Assembly (NCBI GenBank): GCA_000434115.1
Contig: FR893992.1
Coordinates: forward strand, 1-22,971
Length of the DNA: 22,971 nt
Direction: 5' to 3'
From: Roseburia sp. CAG:309
GTDB lineage: Bacteria; Bacillota; Clostridia; Lachnospirales; Lachnospiraceae
Position numbers and translations under genes: made by a program. This document shows, in pieces, positions 16,107-22,433 of this stretch (its first letter is position 1; each line of letters opens with the position of its first letter). The notes below the pieces were generated by a model. The model was not told the origin of the DNA. It did not search any database and saw nothing but the letters and a program-made list of their open reading frames with translations.

Positions 16107-16255
16107 GGTGTAAAAAGCAGAGTTATCCACTCTCACCTTGCCGCAATTGCGCGCGCAATGGTCAAACCGATTTTTTCATACATTTAAATGAAGAATTTTT
16201 GTGGATAGCTGGCTTTAAAAACAGTTATCTTTTTTTATTTCATTTGGAGGTGCGA
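16107..16255 (+). promoter_or_regulatory. infC-rpmI-rplT leader with terminator/antiterminator elements
   Basis: The leader contains a 5' hairpin region (AAGGTG 16105-16110 with CACCTT 16135-16140), a 14-base palindrome ATTGCGCGCGCAAT at 16146-16159, and a terminator hairpin at 16204-16236. AGTTATCCAC (16121-16130) can pair with GTGGATAGCT (16201-16210), which would disrupt the terminator stem. In Bacillus subtilis the infC leader is controlled by ribosomal protein L20 through premature termination. The arrangement here suggests comparable autoregulation, but L20 binding cannot be read from sequence. Confidence 0.7.
16204..16236 (+). terminator. Attenuator terminator before infC
   Basis: GATAGCTG (16204-16211) pairs with CAGTTATC (16222-16229) with one G-U pair, followed by seven T at 16230-16236. 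It lies within the operon leader, 20 bases before the start of infC, so it must be conditional. Confidence 0.75.
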
Positions 16256-16765
16256 ATCATCAGCGAATTAATGATTAATGAGCAGATCCGTGACAAAGAA
16301 GTCCGCGTGATCGGCCAGGACGGAGAACAGCTTGGAATTATGTCAGCCAAAGAGGCTTACTTGATGGCAAAAAATGCAGAACTTGATCTGGTTAAGATTG
16401 CCCCGGGTGCCAAACCACCGGTATGCAAGATTATCAATTACGGAAAATACCGTTATGAGCAGGCTAGACGTGAAAAGGAAGCAAAGAAGAAACAAAAAAC
16501 CATCGATGTGAAAGAAATTCGTCTTTCACCAAACATTGATACCAACGATTTGAATACCAAATCCAATCAGGCTCGTAAATTCCTGTCCAAGGGAGACAAA
16601 GTGAAAGTTACGCTTCGTTTCCGCGGTCGTGAGATGGCGCATAAGGATGTTGGCCGTGAAGTGCTGAACGCATTTTTTGAGAAATTGGAAGATGTGGCAG
16701 TCATCGACAAAGATCCGAAGATGGAAGGAAGAAGCATGATCATGTTTTTAACAGCCGCAAAATAA
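16256..16765 (+). CDS. infC: Translation initiation factor IF-3
   Basis: IF-3 binds the 30S subunit and checks start-codon pairing. The product has the N-terminal domain (NEQIRDKEVRVIGQDGEQLG), the Lys-rich linker (REKEAKKKQKTIDVKEIRLSP) and the C-terminal domain (KVKVTLRFRGREMAHKDVG). No ATG is well placed: GGAGG at 16246-16250 is followed by two ATC codons at 16256 and 16259, while ATG 16271 is 20 bases away. I take ATC 16256 (MISELMINEQIR); ATC 16259 has slightly better spacing. Non-AUG starts are usual for infC and allow IF-3 to repress its own translation. The protein has 169 residues, normal for the family. First gene of the infC-rpmI-rplT operon. Confidence 0.95.
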   Translation: MISELMINEQIRDKEVRVIGQDGEQLGIMSAKEAYLMAKNAELDLVKIAPGAKPPVCKIINYGKYRYEQARREKEAKKKQKTIDVKEIRLSPNIDTNDLNTKSNQARKFLSKGDKVKVTLRFRGREMAHKDVGREVLNAFFEKLEDVAVIDKDPKMEGRSMIMFLTAAK

Positions 16766-16811
16766 TGATAGCGCATTTGGCACTATCAAATATAAATGGA
16801 GGAAATACATT

Positions 16812-17015
16812 ATGGCAAATCAGAAAATGAAAACAAAAAGAGCCGCTGCAAAGCGATTCAAAGTAACTGGAACAGGTAAACTGGTTCGTAATAAGGCATA
16901 CAAAAGCCACATTTTGACAAAGAAAACAACAAAGAGAAAAAGAAATCTTAGAAAATCAACTGTAGTTGATGAGACAAACGTTAAGACAATGAAAAAGATT
17001 ATGCCTTACGCATAA
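16812..17015 (+). CDS. rpmI: 50S ribosomal protein L35
   Basis: This 67-residue basic protein with the L35 pattern MKTKRAAAKRFKVTGTGK and KSHILTKKTTKRKRNLR is part of the large ribosomal subunit. It starts 46 bases after infC with ATGGAGG as ribosome site. Its position between infC and rplT is the conserved order in bacteria. Confidence 0.97.
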   Translation: MANQKMKTKRAAAKRFKVTGTGKLVRNKAYKSHILTKKTTKRKRNLRKSTVVDETNVKTMKKIMPYA

Positions 17016-17053
17016 TGATGGGTTACTTGAACGCAATTAGGAGGTAAATAGAA

Positions 17054-17410
17054 ATGGCTAGAATTAAAGGCGGATTAAACGCAAAGAAAAAACATAAAAG
17101 AGTTTTGAAATTAGCAAAGGGTTACAGAGGCGCAAGATCCAAACAGTATCGTGTTGCAAAACAGTCTGTTATGCGTGCTTTGGAGACATCTTATACAGGT
17201 AGAAAACAGAGAAAGAGACAGTTCAGACAGCTTTGGATTGCTCGTATCAACGCAGCAGCCCGCATCAATGGACTTTCTTACAGCAAATTCATGCACGGTT
17301 TGAAACTGGCAAGTGTTGATGTAAACCGTAAAATGCTTTCTGAGATGGCAATCAGCGATCCGGAAGGATTTGCAACATTGGTAGAAGTTGCGAAAAGCAA
17401 ACTTGCATAA
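17054..17410 (+). CDS. rplT: 50S ribosomal protein L20
   Basis: This 118-residue protein has the L20 signatures GYRGARSKQYRVAKQSVMRA and RKRQFRQLWIARINAA. It binds 23S rRNA early in large-subunit assembly, and in other bacteria it represses its own operon by binding the mRNA leader. The start follows TTAGGAGG. Last gene of the operon, followed by a terminator. Confidence 0.97.
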   Translation: MARIKGGLNAKKKHKRVLKLAKGYRGARSKQYRVAKQSVMRALETSYTGRKQRKRQFRQLWIARINAAARINGLSYSKFMHGLKLASVDVNRKMLSEMAISDPEGFATLVEVAKSKLA

Positions 17411-17434
17411 GACAGAGCAATAACAAGAAATCAT

Positions 17435-17469
17435 AAGGGTACTTCAGATATTGAGGTGCCCTTTCTATT
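17435..17469 (+). terminator. Intrinsic terminator of the infC operon
   Basis: AAGGGTACTTCA (17435-17446) pairs with TGAGGTGCCCTT (17452-17463), with G-U pairs, then CTTTCTATTT. It lies 24 bases after the rplT stop. Confidence 0.8.
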
Positions 17470-17489
17470 TGACTTAAGGGGGAAATGAC

Positions 17490-19172
17490 ATGGCATCGCA
17501 TAAAAATAAAAAACAACTGGTATGGCTTCTTCTGACGGCTTTATTTTTCACGCAAATGCCTGCAAATGAGGCAAAAGCGCAGACGACACTTCCATCCGGG
17601 ACACCGTATCCGATAGCCTCAGCTTCGCCGCTGCCAACAACGACTACAACTGTAGAACCGATCGTGTCAACGAATACACCATTTGGTATATATCCGACGG
17701 CATCTGCCACGACGATTCCATCAGCGGTACCGACGGCTTCGCCGAAAGCTACGCCATTTACCCTGTTAAATAAAAATGCTGTGAGACAGGTAAGCAAAAA
17801 GAAAGTACAGTATCGGATCAATTCTTATGTAACAGATACGGTGGTGTTAAAAACGTCCGTAAAAGCAAAATTTGAACCGGTTGGCGAGACCATTTCCCTG
17901 TGCCGGCGCGGAATCCTGAAAATAGAAAAGAACGGACAAGTGAAATGCACGAAAAAAGGGCAGTCCAAGGCACAGAATTGTCAGATAAAAGTGACCGAAG
18001 CGACGGGAGAACGAAGTTTCACGGTAAAGATCCGATTTGAAAAGAAACTGGAAAATAAAGGAAAAGGTGCGGAACTGATCTATCAGGGAAAACAGGCGCA
18101 AATACGCACAAACTACAAAATGAACCGTCTTACCTTTACTTCGTCCAACAAAAAAGCAGCATCCGTAGATAAAAAAGGAAAGATTACGGCGCGCAAAAAG
18201 GGTAAAACGACGATAAGCGTGAAGGTTAAAGGATCCGAAAAAAACGAATTCAAAATACGCATCACGGTAAAAGAAGAGCCGTGGATCGTCAATGTGAAAG
18301 ACAGCCGGTATACGTATGAGGACATGACTTCCGATCTTCGGAAGATTGCTTGGAAATATCGTGGCAAAGCGGCGTTACAGAATCTCGGCAGCAGCGAAGA
18401 CGGACGTGCGATCTGGTGCCTCCGCATCGGAAGTCCGTATGCTTCCAAAAAATATCTGATCAATGGTGGAATTCATGCGAGAGAATGGCTCAACTGCCAG
18501 ATGCTCACACACAAAAGTGAAGAAATTTTGCGGGAATACGCGGATTACAAGAGTGCGCTTAAAGGGAAATGCATTTATATCATTCCGATGATCAATCCGG
18601 ACGGCGTAACCATTTCCCAATTTGGTTTTGATGCCATCCGCAATCCGAAACTGCGGAAGATCTGTAAAAAGACGAAAAATTCCGCACGGACATGGAAAGG
18701 CAACGCCCGTGGGGTAAACTTAAACTTTAACTGTCCGGGCGGCTGGAATAAAAAAGGAAAATCAAAAAAGGCGGACGGACTTTCCTATCCGGGAAAAAAG
18801 GCGGCATCGGAAAAGGAAACCCGTGTGATGATGAATTTCGTCAATCGCATTTCCGGCTGGAAGGCATCCCTTAACTACCATTCCACCGGAAGTATCTTGT
18901 ATTGGAATTATAATGTTGAATCCGAGGCATCGCTCTATGAACGTCAGAAGGCGCTGGCAGAAAAGGTAAACAGTTTTACCCATTACCGCCTTATGCCAAA
19001 ATCCATCAGCACAGACCCCAATGGCGGATTTGGCGACTGGCTTATTTACAACAAGAAAATTCCGAATGTGACCGTTGAGACCGGTTCTGTCATGTCGCCA
19101 CTGCCACATTCCCAGTTGAAGAAAATACAAAAGGAAAATGGAGAACTTCTGAGCTGGTTTATCAAACAATAA
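17490..19172 (+). CDS. Secreted M14-type zinc peptidase with Big_2 domain
   Basis: The 560-residue protein has a signal peptide to about residue 30 (cleavage near AKA-QT), a Pro/Thr/Ser/Ala linker at 33-90, a beta domain at about 100-185, a bacterial Ig-like Big_2 domain at about 195-262 (LTFTSSNKKAASVDKKGKIT), and an M14 peptidase domain at about 270-560. Zinc ligands H329 and E332 lie in GGIHAREW and H464 in NYHSTG; the catalytic Glu is E530 in VTVETG. M14 enzymes cut C-terminal residues from peptides or cross-linked peptidoglycan stems. The usual LNRNF motif, whose Asn-Arg pair holds the substrate carboxylate, reads LNFNCPGGW here, so specificity may differ. The gene is monocistronic-like: a terminator precedes it and a tRNA promoter follows. 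No LPXTG motif. Confidence 0.88.
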   Translation: MASHKNKKQLVWLLLTALFFTQMPANEAKAQTTLPSGTPYPIASASPLPTTTTTVEPIVSTNTPFGIYPTASATTIPSAVPTASPKATPFTLLNKNAVRQVSKKKVQYRINSYVTDTVVLKTSVKAKFEPVGETISLCRRGILKIEKNGQVKCTKKGQSKAQNCQIKVTEATGERSFTVKIRFEKKLENKGKGAELIYQGKQAQIRTNYKMNRLTFTSSNKKAASVDKKGKITARKKGKTTISVKVKGSEKNEFKIRITVKEEPWIVNVKDSRYTYEDMTSDLRKIAWKYRGKAALQNLGSSEDGRAIWCLRIGSPYASKKYLINGGIHAREWLNCQMLTHKSEEILREYADYKSALKGKCIYIIPMINPDGVTISQFGFDAIRNPKLRKICKKTKNSARTWKGNARGVNLNFNCPGGWNKKGKSKKADGLSYPGKKAASEKETRVMMNFVNRISGWKASLNYHSTGSILYWNYNVESEASLYERQKALAEKVNSFTHYRLMPKSISTDPNGGFGDWLIYNKKIPNVTVETGSVMSPLPHSQLKKIQKENGELLSWFIKQ

Positions 19173-19236
19173 AGTGCGTGGATTGGTCGATTTCCACACC
19201 TTGGCTCAGAATAGTTGAAATTTTTTGAAAAAATCC

Positions 19237-19265
19237 TTGACATTGCAAAAAATATTTGATACAAT
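19237..19265 (+). promoter_or_regulatory. Promoter of tRNA-Leu
   Basis: TTGACA at 19237-19242 and TACAAT at 19260-19265 with a 17-base spacer. The transcript should start near 19272, directly at a hairpin (19273-19300) that precedes the tRNA. Confidence 0.82.
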
Positions 19266-19272
19266 AGTCAAG

Positions 19273-19300
19273 CAGTCAAGTCGTGGACGCGGCTTGACTG
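19273..19300 (+). other. Leader hairpin of the tRNA-Leu precursor
   Basis: CAGTCAAG (19273-19280) and CTTGACTG (19293-19300) form a perfect 8-base stem with a 12-base loop. It sits between the predicted transcription start and the mature tRNA at 19307 and may influence RNase P processing or stability. Confidence 0.55.
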
Positions 19301-19306
19301 TGGTAT

Positions 19307-19389
19307 GCGGAGTTGCTGGAATTGGCAGACAGGCATGACTAAGGATCATGTGTCTCAAAGACGTGTGGGTTCAAGTCCCATACTCCGCA
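19307..19389 (+). tRNA. tRNA-Leu (anticodon AAG)
   Basis: This class II tRNA has acceptor GCGGAGT/ACTCCGC, a 3-base D stem CTG/CAG with AATTGGCAGA loop, and anticodon stem CATGA/TCATG with loop CTAAGGA. The anticodon AAG is at 19341-19343. The long variable arm has stem GTCT/AGAC, and the T arm is GTGGG-TTCAAGT-CCCAT. Discriminator A is at 19389; CCA is not encoded and must be added. It decodes CUU. A34 is uncommon in bacterial tRNAs and may be deaminated to inosine. Confidence 0.95.
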
Positions 19390-19394
19390 CGAAG

Positions 19395-19426
19395 GAGCAA
19401 ATGCATTATGTGTTTGCTCTTTTTTT
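19395..19426 (+). terminator. Terminator of tRNA-Leu
   Basis: GAGCAAA (19395-19401) and TTTGCTC (19413-19419) form a perfect 7-base stem, followed by seven T at 19420-19426. Confidence 0.9.
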
Positions 19427-19460
19427 GTAGGTACAATGAAAATGAAAGGAAGGGAACGAA

Positions 19461-20171
19461 ATGAAATTACGAGTATTGGCAGCAGGTTTGATTGTGGGAG
19501 TATTGCTGACCGGAGGAGTGACACAGGCAGCGACAAAAGACGGACAGAAAGTGGTGGCAATTGATGCCGGACACCAGCTGCGGGGCAACAGTTCATTGGA
19601 GCCAAATGGCCCGGGATCTTCCACCAAAAAGGCAAAAGTGACTTCCGGAACTTCGGGAAAGGCAAGTGGACTTGGAGAATACCAGTTGAACCTTCAGGTG
19701 GCAAAAAAGGTAAAGAAAGAATTGGTGGCAAGAGGATATAAAGTAGTGATGGTGCGTACAAAGCACAATGTCAACATTTCCAACGTAGAGCGTGCCAAAG
19801 TGGCAAATGCCGCGAAGGCAGATGCCTTTATCCGTATTCATGCAAATTCTTCGGAGAGTTCATCCGTAAGCGGTGCATTGTCGATCGCTCCGACAGGAAA
19901 TAACAAGTATATGTCAAAGAAGGTGCGGAAAGCCAGCCAGAAATTTTCCAAGAAAATGATACAAAAATATTGTGCGGCGACCGGAGCCAAAAACCGCGGA
20001 GTAATGTACACCGACACAATGACAGGCATCAACTGGTGCAAAGTCCCTGTTACGATCATCGAGATGGGATTTATGAGCAACCGCGCCGAAGACCTGAAAA
20101 TGGCATCTGCTTCTTACCAGAAAAAGATGGTAAAAGGAATTGCGGATGGTGTCGATGCCTTTTTAAAATAA
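19461..20171 (+). CDS. Secreted N-acetylmuramoyl-L-alanine amidase (Amidase_3)
   Basis: The 236-residue protein has a signal peptide (MKLRVLAAGLIVGVLLTGGV, cleavage near TQA-AT) and a single Amidase_3 catalytic domain. Predicted zinc ligands are H38 (AIDAGHQ), E73 (GLGEYQLN) and H127 (FIRIHAN), with catalytic E201 (TIIEMGFMSN). The enzyme cleaves the bond between N-acetylmuramic acid and L-alanine in peptidoglycan. No separate wall-binding domain is present. The start follows AAGGAAGGG. It could act in daughter-cell separation, turnover, or spore germination; the sequence does not decide. A tRNA gene with its own terminator lies just upstream. Confidence 0.93.
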   Translation: MKLRVLAAGLIVGVLLTGGVTQAATKDGQKVVAIDAGHQLRGNSSLEPNGPGSSTKKAKVTSGTSGKASGLGEYQLNLQVAKKVKKELVARGYKVVMVRTKHNVNISNVERAKVANAAKADAFIRIHANSSESSSVSGALSIAPTGNNKYMSKKVRKASQKFSKKMIQKYCAATGAKNRGVMYTDTMTGINWCKVPVTIIEMGFMSNRAEDLKMASASYQKKMVKGIADGVDAFLK

Positions 20172-20177
20172 AAGAAT

Positions 20178-20205
20178 TGCTTGTCACTAAAAAGTGTGAT
20201 ACAAT
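20178..20205 (+). promoter_or_regulatory. Possible promoter of the SEC-C gene
   Basis: TTGCTT at 20178-20183 and TACAAT at 20200-20205 with a 16-base spacer. The leader would be about 45 bases and contains a 6-codon open frame (ATG 20204 to TAA), probably not functional. Confidence 0.45.
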
Positions 20206-20257
20206 GAAAAAAGGGAATACCTAATGAAAATTGCAAAATCGCAGGAGGAATTAAATT

Positions 20258-20764
20258 ATGTCATTGTTACAAGAATGGCGTGAGTACGCATATAGTGAAG
20301 AAATGCAGAATTCAAAAGAAGGAGAGCAGCTTTGGAACAACTATTTCCAACTGGAAAAGGGCATTTATGAAAAACTTTTGACCAATCCGACAGAAGTTGT
20401 GACCGGAACCGTAGAGGAATTGGCAGAGAAGTACGAAGTGCCGCTTTCTATGATGGTTGGTTTCCTGGATGGGATCAACGACAGTTTGAAAGAGCCAAAC
20501 CCAATCGAAACGATGGAAAAAGATACCGAGATCAAATTGGATATTGACTGCGAAAAATTGTATTATAATATGGTAGACTGCAATGCCGAATGGCTGTACA
20601 CACTGCCACAGTGGGATTCGATCCTGAGTGCGGAGCGCAGAAAAGAATTGTACCGCAAGCAGAAAAATTCCGGTACGATCCGCCGCGAAGAACCAAAAAT
20701 TGGAAGAAATGATCCATGCCCATGCGGAAGCGGCAAGAAATACAAAAAATGTTGTGGACGATAA
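20258..20764 (+). CDS. SEC-C motif protein
   Basis: This 168-residue soluble protein ends in a SEC-C zinc motif, GRNDPCPCGSGKKYKKCCGR at residues 149-168, with the CxC..CC ligand set. SEC-C is best known from the C-terminus of SecA, where it binds zinc, SecB and ribosomes, but it also occurs on many small proteins of unknown role. The region before it is acidic and helical (EELAEKYEVPLSMMVGFLDGIND) and I cannot assign it to a named domain with confidence. The start follows GCAGGAGG. The aldolase gene begins 47 bases later. Confidence 0.88.
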   Translation: MSLLQEWREYAYSEEMQNSKEGEQLWNNYFQLEKGIYEKLLTNPTEVVTGTVEELAEKYEVPLSMMVGFLDGINDSLKEPNPIETMEKDTEIKLDIDCEKLYYNMVDCNAEWLYTLPQWDSILSAERRKELYRKQKNSGTIRREEPKIGRNDPCPCGSGKKYKKCCGR

Positions 20765-20811
20765 GTCTGTGTAAGCAGACCAAAAATAAAAAAAGAAATG
20801 GAGGAAGAAAG

Positions 20812-21675
20812 ATGTTAGTATCAGCAGAAGAAATGCTCAAAAAAGCAAAAGCAGGTAAATATGCAGTAGGTCAGTTCAACATCAACAACCTGGAGTGGAC
20901 AAAATCCATTCTTCTCACAGCACAGGAGTGTAATTCACCGGTTATCCTTGGTGTATCTGAGGGAGCCGGAAAATATATGTGTGGATACAAAACGGTTGTA
21001 GGCATGGTAAATGGTATGCTGGAAGAGCTGAATATCACAGTTCCGGTTGCCCTTCACCTTGACCACGGCAGCTACGAAGGTGCCAAAGCTTGTATCGAAG
21101 CAGGATTTTCTTCAATCATGTTTGACGGATCTCATTATCCAATCGAAGAAAATGTGGCAAAGACAAAAGAATTGGTAGCGATCTGTAAAGAAAAAGGAAT
21201 GTCAATCGAAGCAGAAGTTGGTTCCATCGGTGGAGAAGAAGATGGTGTTATCGGAGCCGGCGAATGTGCAGATCCAAAAGAATGTAAGATGATCGCTGAC
21301 CTCGGTGTAACGATGCTGGCAGCAGGAATCGGAAATATTCACGGAAAATATCCGGCAAACTGGGCAGGACTCAGCTTTGAGACATTGGATGCCGTTCAGC
21401 AGCTGACCGGAGATATGCCACTCGTACTTCACGGTGGTACAGGAATTCCGGAAGACATGATCAAAAAAGCAATCAGCCTTGGCGTATCCAAGATCAATGT
21501 AAATACAGAGTGTCAGCTTTCTTTCGCAGCTGCTACACGTAAATACATTGAAGCAGGAAAAGATCTCGAAGGAAAAGGATTTGACCCTCGTAAACTTCTT
21601 GCTCCCGGTGCAGAGGCAATCAAAGCTACTGTAAAAGAAAAAATGGAATTATTTGGTTCTGTTGGAAAAGCTTGA
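20812..21675 (+). CDS. fba: Class II fructose-1,6-bisphosphate aldolase
   Basis: This glycolytic and gluconeogenic enzyme splits fructose 1,6-bisphosphate into dihydroxyacetone phosphate and glyceraldehyde 3-phosphate using zinc. The 287-residue length fits the Bacillus-type class II enzyme. D84 and H85 (HLDHGSYEG), H177 (NIHGKYP) and H207 (VLHGGTG) are the expected catalytic Asp and zinc ligands; GTGIPEDMIKKAISLGVSKI and NVNTECQ mark the phosphate site. The start is ATG 20812, behind ATGGAGG; the frame is open upstream, but that part overlaps the SEC-C gene. A tagatose-bisphosphate aldolase is a close alternative, but the glycolytic enzyme is more likely. Confidence 0.95.
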   Translation: MLVSAEEMLKKAKAGKYAVGQFNINNLEWTKSILLTAQECNSPVILGVSEGAGKYMCGYKTVVGMVNGMLEELNITVPVALHLDHGSYEGAKACIEAGFSSIMFDGSHYPIEENVAKTKELVAICKEKGMSIEAEVGSIGGEEDGVIGAGECADPKECKMIADLGVTMLAAGIGNIHGKYPANWAGLSFETLDAVQQLTGDMPLVLHGGTGIPEDMIKKAISLGVSKINVNTECQLSFAAATRKYIEAGKDLEGKGFDPRKLLAPGAEAIKATVKEKMELFGSVGKA

Positions 21676-21708
21676 ATTGCATAACAATTCGAAAATCGCA
21701 GATACTAT

Positions 21709-21737
21709 CTCCTGTAACAAAACATTGTTGACAGGAG
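21709..21737 (+). promoter_or_regulatory. Hairpin sequestering the ribosome site of the Ser/Asn-rich gene
   Basis: CTCCTGT (21709-21715) pairs perfectly with ACAGGAG (21731-21737). An inner AACAA/TTGTT stem adds five more pairs with one bulged G. The 3' arm contains most of the Shine-Dalgarno sequence AGGAGGG (21733-21739), seven bases before ATG 21747. No T tract follows, so it is not an intrinsic terminator for the aldolase gene. Confidence 0.7.
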
Positions 21738-21746
21738 GGTTTAAAA

Positions 21747-21956
21747 ATGGCGAAAAACTTTTTAGACGATTACGATTCAAATCAAAACAGTACAAATAGT
21801 ACAAACAGCTCAAACAGTTCAAAGAATAAGGCAAAAAACCGCGCACAGAATTCTTCGAAAAACAGTTCTAAGAATTCATCGAACGCATCCAATTCATCCA
21901 ATGCGTCAAATGCTTCCAATTCTACGAACAGTTCCAATTGTCACCGTGACAACTAA
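21747..21956 (+). CDS. Ser/Asn-rich low-complexity small protein
   Basis: This 69-residue protein begins MAKNFLDDYDSNQ, then consists mostly of Ser, Asn, Thr, Ala and Lys in repeated NSSNxS and NSSKN steps, and ends NCHRDN. At the DNA level AACAGTTC-like steps repeat. I do not recognise the family. There is no signal peptide or membrane segment. The strong ribosome site (AGGAGGG) and the terminator behind it support that it is a real gene. The polar repeat region should be disordered. Coat or spore-associated proteins can look like this, but that is a guess. Confidence 0.7.
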   Translation: MAKNFLDDYDSNQNSTNSTNSSNSSKNKAKNRAQNSSKNSSKNSSNASNSSNASNASNSTNSSNCHRDN

Positions 21957-21993
21957 GCGGTTGTACTGACTGTAAGAAATGAAAAAACGAACG

Positions 21994-22025
21994 GGCCGTC
22001 ACCATTCCGGAGGCGGCCTTTCTTT
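21994..22025 (+). terminator. Terminator after the Ser/Asn-rich gene
   Basis: GGCCGTC (21994-22000) pairs with GGCGGCC (22012-22018) with one G-U pair, extended by ACC/CGG-side pairing. CTTTCTTTT-type T-rich sequence follows. Confidence 0.72.
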
Positions 22026-22066
22026 TGCGGCGAACGCGGAATGTCACATTTTGTCGAAAACTCGCA

Positions 22067-22072
22067 TATAAT
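22067..22072 (+). promoter_or_regulatory. Possible -10 box of the rhodanese gene
   Basis: TATAAT at 22067-22072 lies 22 bases before ATG 22095. The -35 region 17 bases upstream (TCACAT) is poor, so the call is weak. Confidence 0.35.
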
Positions 22073-22094
22073 AAAAGAAAAAGAACGTGATACT

Positions 22095-22433
22095 ATGAGT
22101 TTTTCGATTATTTCGATCCGCCAGCTGGCTTCGTGGCAGGCAAGAGAAGGGACGATTCTCATTGATTTAAGGGAACGCGAGGAGTATCAGGAAGAGCACA
22201 TCAAGGGAGCCGTAAATATTCCGTACGAACGATGGGAACAGGAAAAAGAGGGATGGCGGCACCAGTTTACGTATTTGATCTTTTACTGCGACCGCGGAAA
22301 CCAGAGCATGTACGCAGCCCGTGAAATGAACCGGCTGGGATATCATGCGGCAAGTATTGCCGGCGGCTTTGAAAGCTACCGGATTTGGAAAAAGAAAGGA
22401 AAAAAAGAGTACGATGGGCAAAGAAATATTTGA
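22095..22433 (+). CDS. Rhodanese-like domain protein
   Basis: This 112-residue single-domain protein has the rhodanese start motif IDLREREEYQEEHIKGAVNI at residues 23-42 and the active-site loop CDRGNQS at 65-71, with catalytic C65 able to carry a persulfide. GGFESY near the end is also typical. Single-domain rhodaneses transfer sulfane sulfur in sulfur trafficking or redox defence; the partner is unknown. ATG 22095 is chosen because the domain starts right there; the ribosome site is weak, and the frame is open back to 22041. Its 3' end overlaps the next gene by 20 bases, which suggests coupled translation. Confidence 0.9.
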   Translation: MSFSIISIRQLASWQAREGTILIDLREREEYQEEHIKGAVNIPYERWEQEKEGWRHQFTYLIFYCDRGNQSMYAAREMNRLGYHAASIAGGFESYRIWKKKGKKEYDGQRNI

